From contig NZ_JBHVOS010000024.1 in NCBI RefSeq assembly GCF_042887685.1, forward strand, positions 13,316 to 77,315: 64,000 nt of DNA, in the 5' to 3' direction. This stretch comes from Oerskovia sp042887685. Lineage in GTDB: Bacteria > Actinomycetota > Actinomycetes > Actinomycetales > Cellulomonadaceae. The notes under the pieces were generated by a model. That model ran no database searches, was not told where the DNA came from, and saw nothing but the letters and a program-made list of their open reading frames with translations. Each line of letters opens with the position of its first letter. Within the stretch, counting starts at the first letter, position 1. Below are positions 22,549-31,290 of this stretch, piece by piece. The position numbers were made by a program, and so were the translations under genes.

Positions 22549-25500
22549 GTGGGACGCGTGTTCGACAAGATCAAGGGTTGGCTCCAGGGAGACCACGACG
22601 GTGCGGTCGAGGGCGGCGGGACGGCGCTCGCGGTCGGTGGCGCTCAGGGCGGGCGGCGCACCGAGCCGTCCGCGCGGCTGGTCGACGGACTGAAGATCCT
22701 GGACGCGGACACCGAAGGTCTCGCGGCCCGCGCGATCGCCTACGTCCACACGGGCGACGGACCCGAGCTCGTGACCGAGCTGTCGCAGCGCACCGACGAC
22801 GCACCGGACCGGCTGCTCAACCGGCCCGCGACGCTGGGCGCCTGGACCTACACGACCCAGGCCGAGGACAAGACCATCAAGGACCGCGTCCCCGGCTGGA
22901 ACGTCAGCAAGGGCGCCACCGCCCGCAGCAACCTCTACACGCTGACCGAGCCCGTGGGCATCGACGCGCTCGTCCGGATGGGCCGTCTGCTCGCGGCCGT
23001 CTCGCCAGACGTCTCGCGCGCCTCCGACCGGCTCCCAACCTGGTTCGCGGCCCTCCTGACCGACGTCGCCAAGACGTGCGGCGACCGTCGCACCACGGGC
23101 AAGAACGGCAAGCCGGGCGTCCGCAGCCAGTGGACCCCCGAGCTCCTGACCGCGATCCTGCGCGACGGCGGCGTGGCCGAGGAGAGCATCCCGACCGCCG
23201 TCGTCGCCGGGATCTTCGAGCGCCCTGCCACCGCGGACTACTACGGGGACCCGCTCGCGGTGCTCGCCGCACAGCCCGGCGTCGAGGAGTACCTGGCCGC
23301 CCACCCCGCGGACGTCGTCGCGGTCGCACCCGTGCTGCGCGCGACCGGCAAGGTCGAGCTCCTGCAGTTCCTGCGGACGCGGCCCGCAGCGCTGGACGCG
23401 TTCGTCGGGCTCGTCGCCCGGCTCGCGACCGACACGGCGAAGTCCGTGCGCGAGGAGGCCGCCGGGAACCTCGCGTCCCTGCCCGCCGCGCGCCAGGTCG
23501 ACCTCCTCGAACCCCTGCTCACCTCGATGCCCGCGAGCCGTCTCGCCGGTCTGGTGACGCACCTCGTCGGGGTCGAGGGCGGCATCGAGGCGCTGAGGCG
23601 TGCGCACGCCGCGGACGGGAAGGGGGCCCGCGGCACGCTGCTGTCGAACGCGATCGAGCGGGCCACGGCTCTCGACGTCGCGACGGTCGTGGTCGACGAA
23701 CCCCTCGACGTCCCGCCGTTCGCGCCCCTGCCCGAGGTCGCTCTCGGTGAGGCGTTCGTGCGCTCGGCCCGCGACGCGGTCGACCGCAGGCTCGCTGCGG
23801 CCCGCGACGAGCTCGCCGCGCTCGAGGCGCTGCCCAAGGCAGAGGCGCAGAGCTGGCGCCTGTCCCACGCACGGGGAGCCGTCAAGGACCTCGCAGCCAT
23901 CACCGACGACCACCTCACGCAGGTCGCGCAGTACCTCTCGGGCGCCCTGACCAAGGTGCCGCCGCGCACGGTGCTCGTCGAGCTCCAGGCGCCCGCGATC
24001 CGGGGCCGGCTCGACGGCCTGACGATGCTGCACGACATCCGCTTCGCGCGCTCGCACGGCGGTGGCAGGCAGCGCTACCCCTGGTACCAGCTCAACGCGA
24101 CGAGCGACATCGCCGTCGACGTCCGGGTCCTCGCCGACGGCGTCGAGCGGGCAGGCGTGCAGGACTCCGAGTCGGCCGTCGCCGAGCTCGTGTTCGACTC
24201 CTGGTTCGCCCGCGGGACGTTCGCTCCCGAGCACCTGTGGCCCTACTTCGCCGAGCACCCGGGCGCGCTCGACACGATCCTGGGGCTGCGGCCGTCGAGC
24301 ACGGTCGAGACGTACAGCCGCTCGGAGCGGCTCGAGGTCGCCCTCACGATCCTCGGCGCCTTCCCGAGCATCCCGAACCGCTACCTCCCGCGCCTCGCCG
24401 AGCTCGCGCTCGGAGAGGGCAGGACCCACCGCGTCGCGGCGCAGAAGGTCCTCGAGTCGCACGCCGGCGCCCGCGAGCTGGCAGAGCAGGGCCTGCGCGA
24501 CGGGAAGGCCGAGATCCGTGTCACGGCCGCCGTCTGGCTCCAGCGTCTCGGCGACCCCGCCGCGATCCCGGCGCTGCGGGCCGTGCTCGCGAAGGAACGT
24601 CGCGAGGTGGCTCGTGCCGCGTTCCTCGGGGCCCTCGAGTCGCTCGGCGACGACATCTCGGCCGACCTCGCACCCGCGACGCTGCTCGCCGAGGCGACCA
24701 AGGGTCTCCAGGGCAAGGCGCCCACGAGCATGGCGTGGTTCCCGCTCGACGGCCTGCCCGCGCTCCGCTGGGCCGCCGACGGCGAGCCCGTGCCGGGCGA
24801 GGTCGCCCGGTGGTGGGTCGTGCTCGCCGACAAGCTCAAGGACCCGAGCGGTCTCGGGCTGATCTCCCGCTACGAGTCGTTGCTCGACGACGAGAGCCGC
24901 GCGGCGCTCGGCCGGTTCGTGCTCGACGCCTGGATCGGCAAGGACACCCTCGGCCCCACGGCCGAGGAGAGCCGGGCCTACGCGGACAGCGAGGCCCAGC
25001 AGCGCTACGACCGCTACCAGCACTGGTACAAGCAGCACCCCCAGTACTACGAGGCCGAGGCCTCGCGCACCGTCGACCAGCACCACCAGGACGCGTTCCG
25101 CGAGCACCAGGCGAACTACCTCGGGTCGGCCATCGCCGACAAGGGCCTGCTCGCGCTGACCGTGGGCATGCCGGGCACCGACCTGACACGCGCCGTGCAG
25201 CAGTACCTCAAGACCCACACCACGCGCCGTGCCCAGATCGAGGCGCTCGTCCGGGCGCTCGCGGCCAACGGCGACCCCGCGTCGATCCAGCTCCTGCTGT
25301 CCGTGGCCAGGCGTCACCGGCAGGCCACGGTCCAGGCCACCGCTCAGCAGCTGGTCGAGGACCTGGCCGAACGACGCGGCTGGTCCGCCGAGGAGCTCGC
25401 CGACCGCACCGTGCAGACCGCGGGCTTCGAGGACGACGGGATCCTGCACCTCGGCCTCGGGGCCCGCGAGTTCACGGGGCGCCTGACCCCCACGTTCACG

Positions 25501-26358
25501 CTCGAGCTCACGAACGAGGCGGGCAAGGTCGTCAAGGCGCTGCCCGCCCCCCGGGCTGACGACGACCCCGACCACGTCAAGGCCGCCAAGGCGCAGCTCT
25601 CGACGAGCCGCAAGGAGCTCAAGGCCGTCGTCGCGCTCCAGACCCAGCGCCTGTACGAGGCCATGTGCACGGGGCGCGAGTGGCCTGTCGCGGACTGGCT
25701 GGAGTTCGTGGCCGGGCACCCGATCATGTCCCGCCTCGCAGCCGGTCTCGTCTGGCTCGAGAACCCCGGCCCGGACCAGCGCGCGTTCCGCCCGGGGGAC
25801 GCCGGTGCGCTCATCGACGCCGACGACGAGGACGTGACCCTCGCCGAGGGCGCGACGGTCGCGGTCGCGCACGGCGTGCTGCTCGGCGAGCAGGAGACGG
25901 GCCGCTGGCGCGAGCACCTGGCCGACTACGAGATCAGGCCGCTGTTCGACCAGCTGACGGTGGACCTCCCCGCACTGGACGGTCGGGCGACCGCCATCAG
26001 CGACCGCAAGGGATGGCTCACGGACAGCTTCACGGTGCGCGGTCGGGCGACCAAGCTCGGCTACGCGCGCAGCCAGGCCGAGGACGGCGGCTGGTTCTCG
26101 GGCTACGAGAAGGCGTACCCGAGCGTCGGGATCACGGCGGTCATCGAGTTCACGGGCGCGTTCCTGCCCGAGGAGAACATCGCCGCCGCGGTCACCGAGC
26201 TCGTGTTCCGCCGCTCGACCCGCGCGTACGGGCAGAGTGCCGAGGCCCGCCTCGCGGACCTGCCGCCCGTCCTCGTCGCGGAGTCCTACCGCGACTACCT
26301 GACCGTCGCTGCCGGTGGCAGCTTCGACGCCGAGTGGGAGAAGAAGAGCGCATGGTGA
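22549..26358 (+). CDS. DUF4132 family giant HEAT-like protein
   Basis: About 1269 residues. The C-terminal third carries the DUF4132 region (RRLAGWSAEEL-type segment near ERRGWSAEELADRTVQTAG, then RGWLTDSFT-like RKGWLTDSF and TELVFRRSTRAYG). The middle consists of Ala/Leu helical repeats resembling HEAT repeats (IRVTAAVWLQRLGDPAAIPA; RAQIEALVRALAANGDPASI), a likely protein-binding scaffold. No membrane segment or signal is seen. GTG at 22549 is chosen because GGAGG is 5 bases upstream; the frame stays open to GTG 22459. It overlaps the ATPase gene by 7 bases. In E. coli YehI (DUF4132) is linked to similar ATPase/VWA genes. Function unknown. Confidence 0.8.
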   Translation: MGRVFDKIKGWLQGDHDGAVEGGGTALAVGGAQGGRRTEPSARLVDGLKILDADTEGLAARAIAYVHTGDGPELVTELSQRTDDAPDRLLNRPATLGAWTYTTQAEDKTIKDRVPGWNVSKGATARSNLYTLTEPVGIDALVRMGRLLAAVSPDVSRASDRLPTWFAALLTDVAKTCGDRRTTGKNGKPGVRSQWTPELLTAILRDGGVAEESIPTAVVAGIFERPATADYYGDPLAVLAAQPGVEEYLAAHPADVVAVAPVLRATGKVELLQFLRTRPAALDAFVGLVARLATDTAKSVREEAAGNLASLPAARQVDLLEPLLTSMPASRLAGLVTHLVGVEGGIEALRRAHAADGKGARGTLLSNAIERATALDVATVVVDEPLDVPPFAPLPEVALGEAFVRSARDAVDRRLAAARDELAALEALPKAEAQSWRLSHARGAVKDLAAITDDHLTQVAQYLSGALTKVPPRTVLVELQAPAIRGRLDGLTMLHDIRFARSHGGGRQRYPWYQLNATSDIAVDVRVLADGVERAGVQDSESAVAELVFDSWFARGTFAPEHLWPYFAEHPGALDTILGLRPSSTVETYSRSERLEVALTILGAFPSIPNRYLPRLAELALGEGRTHRVAAQKVLESHAGARELAEQGLRDGKAEIRVTAAVWLQRLGDPAAIPALRAVLAKERREVARAAFLGALESLGDDISADLAPATLLAEATKGLQGKAPTSMAWFPLDGLPALRWAADGEPVPGEVARWWVVLADKLKDPSGLGLISRYESLLDDESRAALGRFVLDAWIGKDTLGPTAEESRAYADSEAQQRYDRYQHWYKQHPQYYEAEASRTVDQHHQDAFREHQANYLGSAIADKGLLALTVGMPGTDLTRAVQQYLKTHTTRRAQIEALVRALAANGDPASIQLLLSVARRHRQATVQATAQQLVEDLAERRGWSAEELADRTVQTAGFEDDGILHLGLGAREFTGRLTPTFTLELTNEAGKVVKALPAPRADDDPDHVKAAKAQLSTSRKELKAVVALQTQRLYEAMCTGREWPVADWLEFVAGHPIMSRLAAGLVWLENPGPDQRAFRPGDAGALIDADDEDVTLAEGATVAVAHGVLLGEQETGRWREHLADYEIRPLFDQLTVDLPALDGRATAISDRKGWLTDSFTVRGRATKLGYARSQAEDGGWFSGYEKAYPSVGITAVIEFTGAFLPEENIAAAVTELVFRRSTRAYGQSAEARLADLPPVLVAESYRDYLTVAAGGSFDAEWEKKSAW

Positions 26359-27506
26359 CCGCCACGACCGCGACGACGGACGACGACGGGCCGCAGGTCC
26401 TCGACCGCGACACCGCCCAGGAGATCCGCCCGCCCGCCGAGGTGCGCTTCGCCGACGAGCTCGCAGCCCTCGAGGAAGCCGACCGGGCCAAGGGCTCCGA
26501 GCTACCACCGGGGTGGCGGCTCAGCCCCCGTGCCGTGCGCGCCTTCGTCGTGGGCGACGCCGAGCTCGGGGTGCGACGGAAGTTCTACGGCGACGACCCG
26601 CTCGTGGACCGCGCCGTCGTGTCTCTGCTCGGTCGTCAGGGACTCATGCTCGTGGGGGAGCCCGGCACCGCGAAGTCGATGCTGTCCGAGCTGCTCGCGG
26701 CCGCGGTGAGCGGGACGTCGAACCTCACGGTCCAGGGCACCGCGGGCACGACCGAGGACCACATCCGCTACTCGTGGAACTACGCGCTGCTCATCGCCGA
26801 GGGGCCCAGCGAACGCTCGCTGGTCCCGTCGGCCGTCCAGCAGGCCATGAGTGCGGGCAAGGTAGTCCGGTTCGAGGAGATCACGCGCTGCGCCCCCGAG
26901 ATCCAGGACACCCTGGTCTCGATCCTCTCCGAGAAGCAGCTCATGATCCCCGAGCTCGGCAGCGAGGCGAGGGTCTCGGCCCGTCCCGGGTTCAACGTGC
27001 TCGCGACGGCGAACCTCAAGGACCGGGGGGTCCACGAGATGTCGGCTGCTCTCAAGAGACGGTTCAACTTCGAGACGATCAAGCCGCTCACGGACCGCCA
27101 GTTCGAGATCGACCTCATCGAGGCCCAGCTCACGGCCGAGCTGGGCCCGGCGAGCGAGCGCCCGCCGCTCGCGCGCGACGTCCTGGACGTGCTCGTCACC
27201 GCGTTCCAGGACCTGCGCACCGGGTCCACGAGCAACGGGGCGCCCGTCAAGCGTCCGGAGACCGTCATGTCGACGGCCGAGGCCGTGAACGTCGCGGTCG
27301 CCGCGTCGCTCGAGGCCCGCTACCTGGGCGACGGCACCGTGACCCCCGCCGAGGTCGCGCGCCAGCTCGCGGGCGTGGCCTCCAAGGGGGACGAGGAGGA
27401 CGCCCGGCGCCTGCGGCACTACGTCGACAACGTCGTGCGCGAACGGGCACGACGTGACCCGCGCTGGAAGTCCTTCCTCTCCGCGGCGGAGTCCCTGTGG
27501 CGGTAG
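26352..27506 (+). CDS. MoxR-type AAA+ ATPase
   Basis: A 384-residue AAA+ protein of the MoxR/YehL type. Walker A is GEPGTAKS (102-109); Walker B is VVRFEEI with Glu in place of the usual Asp; sensor 1 is VLATANLKDRG; an arginine-finger region reads SAALKRRFNFE. MoxR ATPases act as chaperones that remodel or insert cofactors into partner proteins, usually through a VWA-domain protein, which is encoded two genes on. The ATG overlaps the previous stop by 7 bases and its own end overlaps the next GTG, so it is tightly co-translated. Probably cytosolic hexamer. Confidence 0.9.
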   Translation: MVTATTATTDDDGPQVLDRDTAQEIRPPAEVRFADELAALEEADRAKGSELPPGWRLSPRAVRAFVVGDAELGVRRKFYGDDPLVDRAVVSLLGRQGLMLVGEPGTAKSMLSELLAAAVSGTSNLTVQGTAGTTEDHIRYSWNYALLIAEGPSERSLVPSAVQQAMSAGKVVRFEEITRCAPEIQDTLVSILSEKQLMIPELGSEARVSARPGFNVLATANLKDRGVHEMSAALKRRFNFETIKPLTDRQFEIDLIEAQLTAELGPASERPPLARDVLDVLVTAFQDLRTGSTSNGAPVKRPETVMSTAEAVNVAVAASLEARYLGDGTVTPAEVARQLAGVASKGDEEDARRLRHYVDNVVRERARRDPRWKSFLSAAESLWR

Positions 27507-30127
27507 CGCAGCACACCGCGCGAGCCGCGTGGGGGCGCACACCCGTGCGCATGCAGGCTGCCGCCGCCGCGGTCGAGCGCCTGCGCGCCGAGGGGATCTA
27601 CCTCGCGCCGGTCCGGCACCACAGCCCGGCGTGCGCGCTCGCCGTCGGGGCGCTCATCGAGGAGGTGCGGCCCGCCGTCGTGCTCGTCGAGGGGCCCGAG
27701 GAGTACGGGCGGCTCCTGCCCGCGCTGCTCGACCCGCGCACGCGCCCGCCCGTCGCGGTCCTGAGCCTGGGCACCGAGGGCGGCGGAGCGGGCTTCTACC
27801 CGCTCGCCGAGTTCTCGCCCGAGTGGGTGGCCCTGCGCACCGGGGCCCGGCTGGGCGCGGAGGTCGCGTTCGTCGACCGGTCGTGGGTTGCGCGTGCGGC
27901 CGGCAGCGCCGGCGACGACCCGGAGGGAGCCGACGACGACGCGTTCGCCCGCACCCTCCAGTCCGAGCGCAACCTCGCGCACTCGCGGACGATCGCCGCG
28001 ATCGCCGAGCGCCTGGGGTGCCGCGACCACGACGAGGTGTGGGACCACCTCTTCGAGGCGCGCGCGAGCGAACGGCTCGCGGACTGGCGCGAGGTCTTCG
28101 ACGACGTGTTCGCGTGGGCAGGTCTTGCGCGCCTCGACTACGAGGAGGAGGTGCTCGACGCCGACGGGTCGCTCGCGCGCGAGGCCCTCATGTCGGCCCG
28201 GGTCGCCGAGCACCGGGCCCGCGTCGAGGGGCCCGTGGTCGTGGTGACCGGCGCGTTCCACACCCTCGCGCTCGTCGAGGCCCTCACGGGGGCGCCCGAG
28301 GGCGAGGCGGTGGTGAGCCGTCGCCCGGCCGGGGGGTACGGCGCCCCGGCGTCGGCCGACGCCTGGCTCATCCGCTACGACCACGAGCGGCTCGACGGGC
28401 TGCGGGGCTACGGGGCGGGCATGCCGTCGCCCGGCTTCTACGAGCGGCTCTGGACCGCGCACCGGGAGCAGGGCGGGCCGGGCGCGCTGGGCGCGTCCCT
28501 GCTGGTCGACGTCGCCGCGGCAGCCACCGCGCGCGGGGCGCAGGTGAGCCTGGCCGAGATCGCGTCGGCGGCCGAGCAGGCGGCCCGGCTCGCGGACCTG
28601 CGCGAGCGCCCGTGGCCGGGACGGACGGACCTCCTCGACGCGCTCACGTCGTGCTTCGTCAAGGACGACGGCGGGCTCGACGTGGGCATCGGTCGCCCGC
28701 TCGGGCAGGCGGTCGCCGAGGTGTTCGGCGGGCGCGCGCTCGGCGACGTGCCGCCCGGCACCGCGTCGCCGCCGCTCGTGCAGCGTGCGAGGGAGCGGGC
28801 CGAGGAGCTGCGTCTCGTGGTGACGGACTCGACGCCGCGGCGCACACGTCTCGACGCCCGCCGCACGCCCCGCCACCGGGAGCGCCGGGCGTTCCTGGCG
28901 CTCATGGACTTCGTCGGGAGCGGGTTCGCGCACCAGGTCTCGGGGCCCGACCACGTCGCGGGTCGCGGGCTCGGGCTCCTGATCGAGGAGTGGGAGTACG
29001 CCTGGACGCCTCTCGTCGAGGCCTCCCTGGTCGAGCTGTCGCACCAGGGCGCGACCCTCGAGGCCGTCGCGGTGCACCGCCTCCACCTCCTCGAGCACGA
29101 GCTCGCGACGACGGGGCGCTCGGCGCTCGGCGTGGCTCGCCTCGTGGCCCAGGCCGTCGTGGCGGGGCTGTCGGAGCACCTCGACCGCCTGGTCGCGCTC
29201 CTGCGCTCGACGCTCGACGTCGACCCGTCGCTCGAGTCCGTCGTCGGCGGGCTGCACCGTCTCGTGGACCTGTGGGACGCGCGCGTCGAGCTGGGCCTGG
29301 AGGACCACGCCGACGACCTCCTGCACCTGCTCGACCACGGCCTCGCGACCGTCGCCTACCTCGTCCCGGGCCTCGGGGCGGTCGACGCGGACGCGGAGCC
29401 TGCCGCCGTCGGGACGCTCGTCGCCCTGCGCGACCTCCTGCGGGAGGCGGGCCGCGCCTCGCAGGCACCAGCGCCCGACGGCGTAGCGCACCCCCGCACG
29501 GACGCGACCCCGCGGAGCGGTGCCCCCGCGAGCACGCCGGACCGCCGGGATCCCGTGCGCCGCGAGCTCGCCCGGCTCCGCGAGGACCGTGGCGCGGCCC
29601 CCGGGGTCCGGGGTGCCCTCGTGGCGCTCGCCGCGACCGACGACGCCCTCGCCGACGACGTCCTGCTCGCGGAGGTGCGCGCCCAGCTCAGCCCGGGCGC
29701 GGACCCGGTCTCCGCCGTCCGGTTCCTGGGTGGGCTGCTGCGCGTCGCCCCCGACCTCCTGCTCCACACCCCTGAGCTCTTCGACGCCGTCCACACCGGC
29801 CTCCGTGACCTCGACGGGGACGCGTTCCTCGCCGTCCTGCCTGACCTGCGCCGCGCGTTCACGTGGCTCAAGCCGGCCGAGACGCACCGGCTCGCGCAGC
29901 AGGTCGCGACGCGCACCGGCTCCCGGGCAGAGCGGATCGATGTGCACCTGGCCGCGACCGAGCAGGACCTTCACGCCGGGCTCGCGCTCGAGCGCGAGCT
30001 CACCGCGATGCTCGCGTGCGACGGGCTCGCTGCGTGGGCCGTCGGCGCGCCGCAGCACGCCGCAGCAGCACCTGCCGCCCCTGCCGTCCCCGCCCTGCCT
30101 CTGCCCGACCAGGAGGACCTGCCATGA
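27497..30127 (+). CDS. DUF5682 family protein
   Basis: An 876-residue protein of the DUF5682 (YehM-like) family. The N-terminal 260 residues have conserved polar motifs: RHHSP (H41, H42), LVEGPEE (E65) and a late VTGAFH (G252-H255). The G-x-x-H and Glu motifs resemble the TIKI/TraB/ChaN hydrolase superfamily, which I infer rather than know. The rest is helical, with an Ala/Pro linker near 640-670. Start GTG 27497 has GGAG 5 bases upstream and overlaps the ATPase stop; an ATG at 27551 is an alternative. The TGA overlaps the VWA start (ATGA). Probably the enzyme or substrate handled by the ATPase/VWA pair. Confidence 0.8.
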   Translation: MAVAQHTARAAWGRTPVRMQAAAAAVERLRAEGIYLAPVRHHSPACALAVGALIEEVRPAVVLVEGPEEYGRLLPALLDPRTRPPVAVLSLGTEGGGAGFYPLAEFSPEWVALRTGARLGAEVAFVDRSWVARAAGSAGDDPEGADDDAFARTLQSERNLAHSRTIAAIAERLGCRDHDEVWDHLFEARASERLADWREVFDDVFAWAGLARLDYEEEVLDADGSLAREALMSARVAEHRARVEGPVVVVTGAFHTLALVEALTGAPEGEAVVSRRPAGGYGAPASADAWLIRYDHERLDGLRGYGAGMPSPGFYERLWTAHREQGGPGALGASLLVDVAAAATARGAQVSLAEIASAAEQAARLADLRERPWPGRTDLLDALTSCFVKDDGGLDVGIGRPLGQAVAEVFGGRALGDVPPGTASPPLVQRARERAEELRLVVTDSTPRRTRLDARRTPRHRERRAFLALMDFVGSGFAHQVSGPDHVAGRGLGLLIEEWEYAWTPLVEASLVELSHQGATLEAVAVHRLHLLEHELATTGRSALGVARLVAQAVVAGLSEHLDRLVALLRSTLDVDPSLESVVGGLHRLVDLWDARVELGLEDHADDLLHLLDHGLATVAYLVPGLGAVDADAEPAAVGTLVALRDLLREAGRASQAPAPDGVAHPRTDATPRSGAPASTPDRRDPVRRELARLREDRGAAPGVRGALVALAATDDALADDVLLAEVRAQLSPGADPVSAVRFLGGLLRVAPDLLLHTPELFDAVHTGLRDLDGDAFLAVLPDLRRAFTWLKPAETHRLAQQVATRTGSRAERIDVHLAATEQDLHAGLALERELTAMLACDGLAAWAVGAPQHAAAAPAAPAVPALPLPDQEDLP

Positions 30128-31290
30128 CCGTCCCGACTGCGCACCCGGCGGAGACCGCCGAAGAGCTCGAGGCGGCGCGCCGCTGGCGGCTCGTCCTCGG
30201 CCGCTACGCCGCGCAGGAGCTCCCGCAGGACCCGTCCGACGCCGGGGTCGAGCGGGCGCTGCAGTACCTCTACGACCGCGAGTACGTCGAGCGCGGGCAC
30301 CGCCTGGGCAAAGGGCCGGGCGGGCGTGGCGGTGGCGGGAGCCTCGACCCGTCGTCGCTCAAGGCGCTCGACTGGCTCGGCCAGGCTCGCACGCTGTTCC
30401 CGCGCGAGACGTTCGAGCGCATGCAGGTCGACGCCGTGAGCCGGTACCAGCTCACGGACCTGCTCGCCGACCCGGAGGCCGCCGAGGCCCTCGAACCCAG
30501 CCGCGAGCTCGCGACCGCGCTGCTGCAGGTGCGGGGGCGTCTCGACGAGCGTGCTGCCGCCGGGCTCCGCACGGTCATCGCGCGCGTCGTGGAGGACATC
30601 GTCCGACGGCTCCGCCCGCAGTTCGCGACCGCGCTCACCGGCCGCAAGGACAGGTCGCGACGCTCGATGCACAAAGTCAGCCAGAACTTCGACGGCAAGC
30701 GAACCCTCCAGGCCAACCTCTCGCGCTACGACCCGGGGTCCGGGCGTCTGATCGTGCAGGACGTGCGGTTCGTGTCGCGGGCGCGGCGCACGCTCACCTG
30801 GGAGGTCGTCCTGCTCGTCGACCAGTCGGGCTCGATGGCGGCCTCGCTGCTCTACAGCGCGGTGTGCGCGGGGATCATGTCCGCGCTGCCGGGGATCACG
30901 GTCCGGCTCGCGGTCTTCGACACGAACGTGGTCGACCTCTCGCACCTCGCGCACGACCCCGTCGCGGTCCTGCTGACGGCACAGCTGGGCGGTGGCACCG
31001 ACATCGCCAAGGCGGTGCGCTACGCCGAGCAGCAGATCACCCACCCGAGCCGCACGGTCGTGGTCCTCGTGAGCGACTTCGAGGAGGGCGGCTCGGTCAC
31101 CCAGCTCCTCGCGGGCGTGCGACGGCTGGCGGAGTCCGGTGTGCGGATGCTGGGGCTCGCGGCGCTCGACGAGGCCGCCGAGCCCGTCTACGACCAGGGG
31201 ACGGCCCGCCGCCTCGCCGAGTGCGGCATGCATGTCGCGGCCCTCACGCCGGACCGGTTCGCGGAGTGGCTCGGAGAGGTGCTCGTATGA
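30124..31290 (+). CDS. VWA (CoxE/YehP-like) MIDAS protein
   Basis: A 388-residue protein with a C-terminal von Willebrand A domain (about 225-388). The metal site (MIDAS) is complete: D233-Q-S235-G-S237, a Thr in GGGTD and Asp in SDFEEG. The N-terminal half is helical and basic, with a Gly-rich loop (GKGPGGRGGGGS, 63-73). VWA proteins of this kind are adaptors that recruit MoxR ATPases to targets and bind Mg2+-dependent ligands. ATGA overlaps join it to both neighbours. It is the YehP counterpart of the operon. Confidence 0.88.
   Translation: MTVPTAHPAETAEELEAARRWRLVLGRYAAQELPQDPSDAGVERALQYLYDREYVERGHRLGKGPGGRGGGGSLDPSSLKALDWLGQARTLFPRETFERMQVDAVSRYQLTDLLADPEAAEALEPSRELATALLQVRGRLDERAAAGLRTVIARVVEDIVRRLRPQFATALTGRKDRSRRSMHKVSQNFDGKRTLQANLSRYDPGSGRLIVQDVRFVSRARRTLTWEVVLLVDQSGSMAASLLYSAVCAGIMSALPGITVRLAVFDTNVVDLSHLAHDPVAVLLTAQLGGGTDIAKAVRYAEQQITHPSRTVVVLVSDFEEGGSVTQLLAGVRRLAESGVRMLGLAALDEAAEPVYDQGTARRLAECGMHVAALTPDRFAEWLGEVLV

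Noticed and set aside
22201..26508. 1435-codon open frame on the minus strand opposite the DUF4132 gene
   Set aside because: Arg/Gly/Val-rich translation with no domain and no ribosome site; it is the third-position shadow of the plus-strand gene. Similar long frames opposite the glnE, polymerase, nadE and SWIM genes were dropped for the same reason.
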